Positions 32,550-40,056 of a stretch of DNA of 64,000 bases are shown piece by piece. This DNA comes from Oscillospiraceae bacterium (lineage in GTDB: Bacteria; Bacillota; Clostridia; Oscillospirales; Ruminococcaceae), in assembly GCA_900752435.1 (NCBI GenBank), contig CAADVD010000022.1:1-64000 (forward strand), read 5' to 3'. The notes under the pieces are model-generated. The model was not told where the DNA came from, ran no database searches, and saw nothing but the letters and a program-made list of their open reading frames with translations. The translations under genes and the position numbers were made by a program. The number at the start of each line of letters is the position of its first letter. The stretch's first letter is position 1.

Positions 32550-33653
32550 ATGACGGTAAAGAAGATGTTAAAGTGGATTGGAATTATTTTGATAGCGGTC
32601 GTACTTTTATTTTTTGTGGTAATTGTAGTTGTTCGTATTTATAATTATTGCAAATATAGGATCGCATCCCCGAATGGCATTCAGGAATCTACTTATTTGG
32701 AAGTGAATGGAATCCAACATTATGTGCAAATACGGGGTAAAGACAAAAATAATCCGGTGATTCTGTTTTTGCACGGAGGACCAGCCAGTCCAATGGGATA
32801 TGTGTCTCCTTATTATCAGAGCGATTTGGAAGATGAATATACCTTTATTAATTACGATCAACGCGGTTGTGGAAGAACGTATTATGCCAATGACGGCGGA
32901 GCGCAGAACTTATCCATCGAACAGTTGGAGCAGGATTTGGATGTGATTGTGGATTATGCCTTAAAACGGTTTGAACAAAAACAAGTCATTATCATGGGAC
33001 ATTCATGGGGAACGATCCTTGGAACCTTGTATATACAAGATCACCCTGAAAAAGTATCTTCTTATATTGGAGTCAGTCAAATCGTAGATATGTTCTCTGG
33101 AAAAGTAAGCATTGCCGAGAAAGCACGGAGCCTTGCGGAAGGTCAAAATGAGGAAGATGCTGTTTTGTTGGATAAACTCATCCATCGGATGAAAGCGACA
33201 GATTCGTATGAAGAGATAAATTGGAACGATTTGTCGAAAATGGTGGGATTATCTGCCAAGTATTTGTCTGTTGAGGGCGAGTGTTCATCGCTAAAGCAGA
33301 TGTGGCTGGGTTTAACATCGCCATATATGAATTTTACAGATATGCGATGGTTTATCCAGCAAATGAACATGAACGAGTTTTTTGAAATGGAAAAACCGTT
33401 GATGGAGTATGCGTTTTTTGACTTTAATCTGGAAACGCTGTCTCATGACTATGAAGTCCCCGTGTACTACATTGCAGGCGAGGGCGATTACTCCACACCG
33501 CAGGACGAGGTGGAACGGTATTACCACTCGATAAGCGCGCCGAATAAAGGTTTCTATTTACTTGAAAATGTTGGACACAGCATGTTTATTGACAATCCTT
33601 CGGAATTTAGCCGCACAGTCAGAGAAATCTTGGCCAACCAATCGTTTTCTTAA
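32550..33653 (+). CDS. Membrane-anchored alpha/beta-hydrolase, proline iminopeptidase-like
   Basis: 367 residues. An N-terminal helix (about 7-30) anchors it; the catalytic domain outside or at the membrane shows FLHGGPASPMGY, NYDQRGCGRTYY, nucleophile GHSWGT (S152), and the late GEGDYSTP and VGHSMF blocks with Asp and His. The HGGP and DQRGCGRT pair is typical of peptidase S33 prolyl aminopeptidases. Base composition is lower in GC than the genes around it, which could mean later acquisition. GGAGAG precedes the ATG; it stands alone. Confidence 0.87.
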   Translation: MTVKKMLKWIGIILIAVVLLFFVVIVVVRIYNYCKYRIASPNGIQESTYLEVNGIQHYVQIRGKDKNNPVILFLHGGPASPMGYVSPYYQSDLEDEYTFINYDQRGCGRTYYANDGGAQNLSIEQLEQDLDVIVDYALKRFEQKQVIIMGHSWGTILGTLYIQDHPEKVSSYIGVSQIVDMFSGKVSIAEKARSLAEGQNEEDAVLLDKLIHRMKATDSYEEINWNDLSKMVGLSAKYLSVEGECSSLKQMWLGLTSPYMNFTDMRWFIQQMNMNEFFEMEKPLMEYAFFDFNLETLSHDYEVPVYYIAGEGDYSTPQDEVERYYHSISAPNKGFYLLENVGHSMFIDNPSEFSRTVREILANQSFS

Positions 33654-33710
33654 GTGATTTAGACAGAAAAACAGGGAAAATTTTAACTCTCCTATTTTTG
33701 AAAAAAACAC

Positions 33711-33739
33711 TTGCAATTTGTCCTATCCTATGGTATGAT
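33711..33739 (+). promoter_or_regulatory. Promoter of rpmE
   Basis: TTGCAA (33711-33716), 17-bp spacer, TATGAT (33734-33739), with TGG before the -10. Confidence 0.8.
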
Positions 33740-33745
33740 ATTTAT

Positions 33746-33855
33746 TCAGAAAAACGTTTTTAATCGGTGAAAGCCGTTTAAAATAAACAACATTCTTATG
33801 AAAGATGGCAAAATCCATCTTTCCCACAAATAAGATTCATGCGAGGTGAACTGAC
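33746..33855 (+). promoter_or_regulatory. Structured 5' leader of rpmE, possible L31 autoregulatory leader
   Basis: About 110 nt between the predicted start and the rpmE ribosome site. GAAAGATGG pairs with CCATCTTTC (33800-33808 with 33815-33823) and is extended by CTTAT/ATAAG (33795-33799 with 33830-33834). Its place before a ribosomal protein gene suggests a ribosomal-protein leader where L31 represses its own translation; L31 leaders are known in Firmicutes, but identity with them is unproven here. Confidence 0.45.
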
Positions 33856-34056
33856 ATGAAACAGGGTATTCATCCAGAATACAAAGAAACCACCATCACT
33901 TGCGCTTGCGGCGAAGTGATTCACACCCGTTCGACAAAAGAGAACATCAAGGTTGAAATTTGTTCCAAGTGCCATCCGTTCTTCACTGGAAGACAGAAAC
34001 TGGTAGACACCGGCGGACGTGTTGACCGCTTCAAGAAACGTTTCAACATGAAATAA
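33856..34056 (+). CDS. rpmE: 50S ribosomal protein L31, zinc type
   Basis: 66 residues. The zinc-binding form: CAC (C16, C18) and CSKC (C36, C39), with HPFFTGRQKLVDTGGRVDRFKKRF. Zinc-containing L31 is replaced by YtiA-type L31 under zinc shortage in some Firmicutes. GCGAGGTGA precedes the ATG. Single-gene unit with its own promoter, leader and downstream hairpin. Confidence 0.98.
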   Translation: MKQGIHPEYKETTITCACGEVIHTRSTKENIKVEICSKCHPFFTGRQKLVDTGGRVDRFKKRFNMK

Positions 34057-34075
34057 GCGGAAATGAATACTTGCT

Positions 34076-34107
34076 AGGCGATGCGGAGCGGCTGCTTTGC
34101 ATCGCCT
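34076..34107 (+). terminator. Hairpin after rpmE
   Basis: AGGCGATGC pairs with GCATCGCCT around a 14-nt loop; no T-run, so efficiency is doubtful. Confidence 0.5.
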
Positions 34108-34136
34108 AAAAGTTATCCGGTACAAGAAGGTGACCC

Positions 34137-34775
34137 ATGGACGACAAACAATACCGCACCGTTGCCGCCTACGCCGAAGCCGAATTTGTCGAAAAAAAGT
34201 CCCGCTTCATCGGCGCGGTGATGCCGTGCAAAACGGAAGCGGAAGCGCTTGCGTTTATTGAGCAGAGGAAGAAGCAGTTCTGGGACGCGACGCACAACGT
34301 CTTTGCCTACATCGTCCGCGAGCAGGGCGCGACTCCCATCAAGCGCTGTTCCGATGACGGCGAACCGCAGGGAACGGCCGGCCGGCCGGTACTGGACGTT
34401 CTGGAGAAGGAAAATTTGACTGATTTATGCGTAGTTGCCACGCGTTATTTCGGCGGAATTATGCTGGGAGCGGGCGGTTTGGTGCGCGCCTATTCGCATA
34501 CCTCCAAAATCGCCGTGGATGCCGCGCAAATTCTCCATATGTCCGTCTGCAAGCTCCTGCGGCTGGAATTTGACTACAGTCTGTACGGCAAAATCAGCTA
34601 CATCCTGCCCAATTACAACATTGCGGTGGAAACCTCTGATTTCGGCGAAAACGTCCGTTTGGATCTCCTGATTCGACAGGACCGCACCGCCGCCTTTCTC
34701 AAAGAATTGACCGAACTCACCAACGGACAAGTCGTTCCGCAGGAAATTTCAGAAAAATACGCCGATATGCAATAA
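34137..34775 (+). CDS. yigZ: YigZ/IMPACT family protein
   Basis: 212 residues. The UPF0029 N-terminal domain shows FVEKKSRFIGAVMPC, ATHNVFAYIV, SDDGEPQGTAGRPVLDVL and ATRYFGGIMLGAGGLVRAYS; the C-terminal domain is DUF1949. Members resemble eukaryotic IMPACT and may bind nucleic acid or the ribosome; the bacterial function is not settled. AAGAAGGTGA precedes the ATG. Confidence 0.94.
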   Translation: MDDKQYRTVAAYAEAEFVEKKSRFIGAVMPCKTEAEALAFIEQRKKQFWDATHNVFAYIVREQGATPIKRCSDDGEPQGTAGRPVLDVLEKENLTDLCVVATRYFGGIMLGAGGLVRAYSHTSKIAVDAAQILHMSVCKLLRLEFDYSLYGKISYILPNYNIAVETSDFGENVRLDLLIRQDRTAAFLKELTELTNGQVVPQEISEKYADMQ

Positions 34776-34850
34776 TTTTTTAAAAAATATAGAGGATTTT
34801 GCGGATTCGTTTTGTATATATGTTATGAGAGGTTTTCTGGAGGGATGCAC

Positions 34851-35849
34851 ATGCGCGAATGGGTCGAACAGCAAGAGAGGGAAATGCTCTCCGCGTTCGC
34901 GTCTTTGTCCGCAGACACAAAGGGCAGACGACGGCCGGAAGCACCTTGTCCGCTTCGCACGGATTATGCCCGTGACCGCGACCGCATCATTCACTCCAGC
35001 TCGTTTCGCCGTCTCAAACAGAAGACGCAGGTATTTCTGGCGCCGCAGGGCGACCACTATCGCACGCGCTTGACGCATACGCTGGAAGTCTCCCAAATTG
35101 CGCGCACCATCGCCCGGGCGCTCCGCCTGAACGAGGACTTGACCGAAGCCATCGCGCTCGGCCACGATTTGGGGCATACGCCGTTCGGCCATGCCGGTGA
35201 GCGCACACTGGAACGTATTGTGCCGTTTCCGTTTCACCATGCTCTGCAAAGCGTTCGCGTGGTGGACAAGCTGGAACGCGACGGCAAGGGCTTGAACCTG
35301 ACCTATGAGGTGCGCAACGGCATTGCCTGTCATTCTTCCGGCAGTGTACCGGCGCAGACGCTCGAGGGGCGCGTGGTGGAATTGTCGGACAAAATTGCCT
35401 ACATCAACCACGACATCGAAGACGCCATTCGTGCCGGTGTTTTGAAAGCGGACGAGCTTCCTTATGACAGCACCTATGTGCTGGGGCGCACCAAAAGCGA
35501 GCGCATCACCACCATCATCCTATCCATTGTGGAAAACAGCGAGGGCAAAAACGCCATTTTGATGAGCGATGAGGTGGCCAAAGCGCACACAACCCTGCGC
35601 CAATTTATGTTCGATTATGTGTACACCGTGCCGCCCGCCACCAGCGAGGAGCAAAAGGCCAATCACATCATTGAATGTCTTTATGAGCACTTCCGGAACA
35701 ATCCGAAGGCGCTCCCACCGCTCTACCATCCCATTTTGGAACAGGAGGGCATCGACCGCGCGGTTTGCGACTGTGTGGCCAGCATGACGGACGGCTATGC
35801 TGTTCATCTGTACCAACAACTGTTCGTACCAAGTATGTTCATCAAATAG
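34851..35849 (+). CDS. dgt: dGTP triphosphohydrolase-like HD-domain protein
   Basis: 332 residues. HD motif set: RRLKQKTQVF, RTRLTHTLEVSQIAR (His), LGHDLGHTPFGHAGE (His-Asp), then SDKIAYINHDIEDA (Asp). This is the deoxyguanosinetriphosphatase-like group that commonly precedes dnaG in Firmicutes; it lowers dNTP pools, though substrate choice cannot be read. Starts at 34845 and 34851 are both possible; CTGGAGGG spacing favours 34851. It lies 34 bp before dnaG in the same direction. Confidence 0.92.
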   Translation: MREWVEQQEREMLSAFASLSADTKGRRRPEAPCPLRTDYARDRDRIIHSSSFRRLKQKTQVFLAPQGDHYRTRLTHTLEVSQIARTIARALRLNEDLTEAIALGHDLGHTPFGHAGERTLERIVPFPFHHALQSVRVVDKLERDGKGLNLTYEVRNGIACHSSGSVPAQTLEGRVVELSDKIAYINHDIEDAIRAGVLKADELPYDSTYVLGRTKSERITTIILSIVENSEGKNAILMSDEVAKAHTTLRQFMFDYVYTVPPATSEEQKANHIIECLYEHFRNNPKALPPLYHPILEQEGIDRAVCDCVASMTDGYAVHLYQQLFVPSMFIK

Positions 35850-35883
35850 CGGATGACCGCCGTTTTGGAAAGTGGGTGAGAGC

Positions 35884-37635
35884 ATGGCCATTCCGCAGAG
35901 CTTTATTCAGCAGTTATTGCTGCACTGCGACATTGAGGACATTGTGTCCAGTTATGTCAATCTAAAACGCGAAGGCCGGAACCGAAAAGGCTTGTGCCCG
36001 TTTCACTCGGAAAAAACGCCGTCCATGGTGGTGTACAACGACACGCAGTCGTTTTACTGCTTTGGATGCGGCGCAGGCGGCGATGTCATCACCTTCATCC
36101 GCAAAATCGAAAATCTCGATTATGTGGAAGCCGTCAAATTTTTGGCGCAGCGTGCCGGATTGGAAGTGCCGGACGAAGCCAGCGACGACCGCACTGGTCA
36201 ACTTAAAGCGCGGATTTTGGAAATCAACCGTGCTGCCGCTCATTTTTATCACAACTGCCTGAAAGCACCGGAAGGGCGCGCCGGTTATGCCTACTTCAAA
36301 CAGCGCGCGCTGTCCGATAAGACCATCACCAAATACGGTCTGGGCTATGCACCGGCCAGTTGGGATGCGCTGATGAAGCATCTGCGCACCATGGGCTTTA
36401 CTTATGAGGAAATGGATGCCGCCAAGGTCATCAGCAAGGGCAAAAACGGCAGTTATTACGACTTTTTCCGCAATCGTGTGATGTTTCCGGTCATTGATCT
36501 GCGCGGCAATGTCATCGCTTTTGGCGGACGCGTGCTCGACGACAGCAAGCCCAAGTATCTCAACACGTCGGATACACTGGTGTTTAAAAAAAGTCGAAAT
36601 TTGTTTTCACTCAACTTTGCCAAGAACGCCGGAAGCAATCGGCTGATTTTGGCCGAGGGTTACATGGACGTCATCGCCATCAATGCCGCTGGCTTTGAGA
36701 ATGTCGTGGCGACGCTGGGAACGGCGCTCACGCCGGAGCAGGCCCGCTTGATGAGCAAATATGCCAGCGAAGTGGTCATTGCCTACGACTCCGACGGAGC
36801 CGGTCAAACGGCCACGCACCGCGCCATCAATCTGTTGTCCGAGGTGAACGTCACCACCAAAACCATTCAGATGGAGGGGGCGAAAGACCCCGACGAATTC
36901 ATCAAGAAATTTGGCGCTAAGCGCTTTGAATTGCTGTTGGACGGAGCCGGTAACGTGGTGGAATTTGAGCTGCGCAAGCTCAAAGCCTCCTGCGATTTGG
37001 ATGAAACCGACGGCAAGATGGAATACGCCAAACGTGCGGTGCAGGTGCTGTGCGGTATCCGCAATCCGTTGGAGCGCGAGGTGTACGCCGGCATTGTGGC
37101 ACGGGAAACCGGCCTCAGTGTAGCGACAATTTTGTCGCAGACCAGCGCGGCTTACAAACGCCGTCAGCGCGCGTCGGAACGGCGCGAGTGGGCGGATATT
37201 CAGAACAACAAAAAAGATGCCAACAACCGCATCAATCCGCAAAAAATTCAATATGAAACGGAAAGCCGAGCAGAAGAGGGAATCCTCTCTTTTCTGGTGC
37301 GCAATCCCGACTACATGGAGTACGTTCTGTCCAAGATCCAACCAGAAGATTTTGTCACAGATTTCAATAAAAGAGTATTTACCGCCGTTTTGGAGAACAT
37401 AACAGAGCAGCAGGAAGCGTCGCTGTCGATGATTGCGCCTGCTTTTACAGAGCAGGAACAGGGAGAAATATCCCGCATTCTGGCTGCCAACAACGGACGG
37501 CAGAATCAAAAATTACTGGATGATTATATCGGTGTCCTGCTTGCGCATAAAGATAGTCTGAAGGGCAAAGATGTGCGCAGTATGGACGCGGCGGAGCTGG
37601 AGCGCATTCGCCAAAAAAAGGCGCAAAAGCGATGA
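35884..37635 (+). CDS. dnaG: DNA primase
   Basis: 583 residues. N-terminal zinc finger CPFH...CFGCGAGGD (about 40-66), RNA polymerase core with GGRVLDDSKPKYLNT, TOPRIM domain with LAEGYMDVIA (Glu) and VVIAYDSDGAGQTAT (Asp-x-Asp), then a DnaB-binding C-terminal helical region. It makes replication primers. GGGTGAGA precedes ATG 35884. It forms the macromolecular-synthesis cluster with dgt and rpoD. Confidence 0.97.
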   Translation: MAIPQSFIQQLLLHCDIEDIVSSYVNLKREGRNRKGLCPFHSEKTPSMVVYNDTQSFYCFGCGAGGDVITFIRKIENLDYVEAVKFLAQRAGLEVPDEASDDRTGQLKARILEINRAAAHFYHNCLKAPEGRAGYAYFKQRALSDKTITKYGLGYAPASWDALMKHLRTMGFTYEEMDAAKVISKGKNGSYYDFFRNRVMFPVIDLRGNVIAFGGRVLDDSKPKYLNTSDTLVFKKSRNLFSLNFAKNAGSNRLILAEGYMDVIAINAAGFENVVATLGTALTPEQARLMSKYASEVVIAYDSDGAGQTATHRAINLLSEVNVTTKTIQMEGAKDPDEFIKKFGAKRFELLLDGAGNVVEFELRKLKASCDLDETDGKMEYAKRAVQVLCGIRNPLEREVYAGIVARETGLSVATILSQTSAAYKRRQRASERREWADIQNNKKDANNRINPQKIQYETESRAEEGILSFLVRNPDYMEYVLSKIQPEDFVTDFNKRVFTAVLENITEQQEASLSMIAPAFTEQEQGEISRILAANNGRQNQKLLDDYIGVLLAHKDSLKGKDVRSMDAAELERIRQKKAQKR

Positions 37636-37687
37636 AGCGTAAAACGCGTCCGCCAAGCCGTTACATCAAAAATAAGGGAGAGCTGTT

Positions 37688-38773
37688 ATGGGAACTGCAG
37701 AAAAAAAGACCGCCGTCATTGATTTGATGGAAAAAGGGAAACAAAAAGGCAAGCTCACAACCAAAGAAATTACCGATGCTTTGGAAGAGCTGGACTTTGA
37801 TGTAGATCAAGTGGATAAGCTCTATGAATCGTTGGAAAACCTGAATATTGACATCGTGGAGGATTACGATTCCGAGGATGTGGATTTTGCCAAAAATCCG
37901 AACTTGAATTTGGAAATTGAATCCAGCCTGGTGGCGGAGGGCGTCAACATTGACGACCCGGTCAAAGTTTACTTGAAAGAAATTGGCCGTGTACCGCTGT
38001 TGACAGCGGAAGAGGAAATCGATTTGGCCACCCGTATGAACCAAGGCGATGTGGAAGCGAAAAAACGCTTGTCCGAAGCCAATCTGCGTTTGGTCGTCAG
38101 CATTGCGAAGCGCTATGTGGGACGCGGAATGCAGTTTCTGGATTTGATTCAGGAGGGCAATCTGGGGCTGATTAAGGCCGTTGAAAAGTTTGATTACACC
38201 AAAGGGTTTAAATTTTCAACCTATGCCACGTGGTGGATTCGCCAGGCCATTACCCGGGCGATTGCGGACCAGGCAAGAACCATCCGCATTCCGGTGCACA
38301 TGGTGGAGACCATCAACAAGGTCAAAAAGGTAAGCAGCCAGCTTCTGCACAAAAACGGCCATGAGCCGAGTGCGGAAGAGGTCGCGGCGGTGCTGGACAT
38401 GCCTGTGGATAAGGTGCGGGAGATCATCCGTGCCGCCCAGGAGCCGGTGTCGCTGGAGACGCCGATCGGTGAAGAGGAAGACAGCCATCTGGGTGATTTC
38501 ATTCCGGATGACGAAGCGCCTGCACCGGCGGATGCGGCTTCACATACATTGCTCAAAGAACAATTGAGCGAAGTTCTCTCGACTTTGACCGAGAGGGAGG
38601 AAAAAGTTTTACGTCTTCGTTTTGGTTTGGAGGACGGACGTTCCCGTACACTTGAAGAAGTGGGCAAGGAGTTTGACGTCACCCGTGAACGAATCCGCCA
38701 AATTGAAGCGAAAGCACTCAGAAAATTGAGGCATCCGAGCCGAAGTAAGAAGCTCAAAGATTTCATTGACTAA
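37688..38773 (+). CDS. rpoD: RNA polymerase primary sigma factor (sigma A)
   Basis: 361 residues. Region 1.1 (about 1-75, acidic), 1.2 (DDPVKVYLKEIGRVPLLTAEEE), region 2 (SEANLRLVVSIAKRYVGRGMQFLDLIQEGNLGL followed by the -10 recognition helix TYATWWIRQAITRAI), region 3 and region 4 with RLRFGLEDGRSRTLEEVGKEFDVTRERIRQIEAKALRKLRHPSR (described in parts). The promoters in this window match its expected TTGACA/TATAAT specificity. GGGAGAG lies before the ATG. Confidence 0.98.
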   Translation: MGTAEKKTAVIDLMEKGKQKGKLTTKEITDALEELDFDVDQVDKLYESLENLNIDIVEDYDSEDVDFAKNPNLNLEIESSLVAEGVNIDDPVKVYLKEIGRVPLLTAEEEIDLATRMNQGDVEAKKRLSEANLRLVVSIAKRYVGRGMQFLDLIQEGNLGLIKAVEKFDYTKGFKFSTYATWWIRQAITRAIADQARTIRIPVHMVETINKVKKVSSQLLHKNGHEPSAEEVAAVLDMPVDKVREIIRAAQEPVSLETPIGEEEDSHLGDFIPDDEAPAPADAASHTLLKEQLSEVLSTLTEREEKVLRLRFGLEDGRSRTLEEVGKEFDVTRERIRQIEAKALRKLRHPSRSKKLKDFID

Positions 38774-38774
38774 A

Positions 38775-38817
38775 GGGTACGTTGGCGGATGCCGCCGGTA
38801 TCCTGCACGGCGTACCC
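38775..38817 (+). terminator. Hairpin after rpoD
   Basis: GGGTACG pairs with CGTACCC, enclosing a GGCGG-ATG-CCGCC hairpin. No T-run, so an RNA-processing role is as likely as termination. Confidence 0.45.
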
Positions 38818-38940
38818 ATGATCCAATTCAGCAAAGCATATTTTGCTTAAAAATAATAAGGAATCAAATATAGAAAGATTAAGCATGATAATATGTGGTG
38901 ATGTTTGGGAATTAGCATGTAATCGGAAGAGGAGTTTATT

Positions 38941-39348
38941 ATGCATATTACATTAGAAACAGATTACGCAATTCGAATCGTTGTCTTTCTCATTCAAGCA
39001 AATAAAAGAGTCGATGCCAAAAATATTTCCGAAGGAACCGGCGTTACTTTGCGTTTTGCGCTGAAAATTTTGAGAAAACTGGTTGCTGCAGGTTTTATTC
39101 GTTCATTTAAGGGGATTAAGGGCGGATATGAATTCGCAATGGATTCTCCGACATCTCTGTGTCTGTATGATGTTGTCCGCGCCATTGAAGGCGAATGCTT
39201 GCTGAGCAGATGCTTGGATGCAAACATTGGTTGCAACCACAAGCATGAGGAATCGGAAAAAGAATGCAAAACCTGTCAGGCATTCCGCCGTGCAACCGAA
39301 ACACTGCAGTCTCAGTTGAAAGCAGTGACTTTTGACCAACTGGTCTAA
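38941..39348 (+). CDS. Rrf2/IscR-family transcriptional regulator
   Basis: 135 residues. Winged helix HITLETDYAIRIVVFLIQANKRVDAKNISEGTGVTLRFALKILRKLVAAGFIRSFKGIKGGYEF (in parts) is typical. The C-terminal region is unusually rich in cysteine (C86, C91, C98, C109, C112) compared with three in IscR or NsrR, so it probably holds an iron-sulfur cluster and senses redox state, oxygen, NO or iron-sulfur status. No target gene is adjacent; the gene stands alone before a strong terminator. Confidence 0.9.
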   Translation: MHITLETDYAIRIVVFLIQANKRVDAKNISEGTGVTLRFALKILRKLVAAGFIRSFKGIKGGYEFAMDSPTSLCLYDVVRAIEGECLLSRCLDANIGCNHKHEESEKECKTCQAFRRATETLQSQLKAVTFDQLV

Positions 39349-39360
39349 AACATAGTTGTG

Positions 39361-39397
39361 CGGATACAGTCGATAATCACGGGGTTGGCTGTATCCG
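39361..39397 (+). other. First of two tandem hairpins after the Rrf2 gene
   Basis: CGGATACAG (39361-39369) pairs with CTGTATCCG (39389-39397) around a 19-nt loop. No T-run. Confidence 0.5.
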
Positions 39398-39399
39398 TC

Positions 39400-39446
39400 A
39401 AAACAGGCCGGACGCGCACCATTTTGATGCGCGTCCGGCCTGTTTT
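39400..39446 (+). terminator. Strong terminator after the Rrf2 gene
   Basis: A perfect 19-bp stem (39400-39418 with 39428-39446) with T5 tail and 9-nt loop. Confidence 0.9.
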
Positions 39447-39622
39447 TATGGGAATGGAGTGCAAATAATTTGTAAATCTTTGATGAAGGTTGCACATTTA
39501 CGTACAACTTTTTGCCGTTTTGGAGGGGATAGTGAAAGGGTTTTTTGAAAGCGGACAAAACAAAAAGCCGCGTCCAAAGCACAATCTGTACTTTGCCGCA
39601 GCTTTCTTAAAAACGGATTTGC

Positions 39623-39868
39623 TCAATCTGCCAAATAAGCCCTTACCATTGCCTGAAGCAGCTCATCCCGATCAATGTGACGAATCAAGCTTCGTGCATT
39701 GTTGTGCGTGGTGATGTAGGTGGGGTCTTCCGATAAGATATAGCCGACAATCTGATTTATGGGATTATATCCTTTTTGACGCAATGCATCGTACACGGTC
39801 GTCAAAGTCCGCTTCATATCGTCTTCCTTATCATCTTTGACGGAAAAAGTCATCGTTTTATCCAGCAT
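39623..39868 (-). CDS. ireB: IreB family regulatory phosphoprotein
   Basis: 81 residues. MTFSVKDDKEDDMKRTLTTVYDALRQKGYNPINQIVGYILSEDPTYITTHNNARSLI (in parts) matches the IreB/UPF0297 (YrzL) family, substrate of the IreK Ser/Thr kinase that tunes cell-wall stress and cephalosporin resistance in Enterococcus. It normally sits with ruvX/yrrK and a DUF1292 gene; here it is alone. ATG 39868 follows GGGAGGTAG. Confidence 0.93.
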   Translation of the reverse strand: MLDKTMTFSVKDDKEDDMKRTLTTVYDALRQKGYNPINQIVGYILSEDPTYITTHNNARSLIRHIDRDELLQAMVRAYLAD

Positions 39869-39901
39869 TGTTTCTACCTCCCATAACAAGCTAATAAATA
39901 T

Positions 39902-39929
39902 ATTATAGCGCATCCATAGAAAAAAACAA
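39902..39929 (-). promoter_or_regulatory. Promoter of ireB
   Basis: Minus strand TTGTTT (39924-39929), 16-bp spacer, TATAAT (39902-39907), preceded by TGCGC. Confidence 0.7.
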
Positions 39930-40056
39930 GAGTTTTCTTCTGCTTTTCACAAATTATTAGCATTTTATTGGGCTATGTGGGGAAAAGCCGAGAGAATTCC
40001 CTAAAAAAATCTCTGCGAATGGGTTTCATTCGCAGAGGGAGAGCGTTCAAAAAGAA

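Noticed and set aside
38832..38849. AGCAAA-GCATAT-TTTGCT dyad upstream of the Rrf2 gene as an operator
   Set aside because: Only 6-bp arms in AT-rich DNA, more than 90 bp from the gene and not aligned with a promoter.
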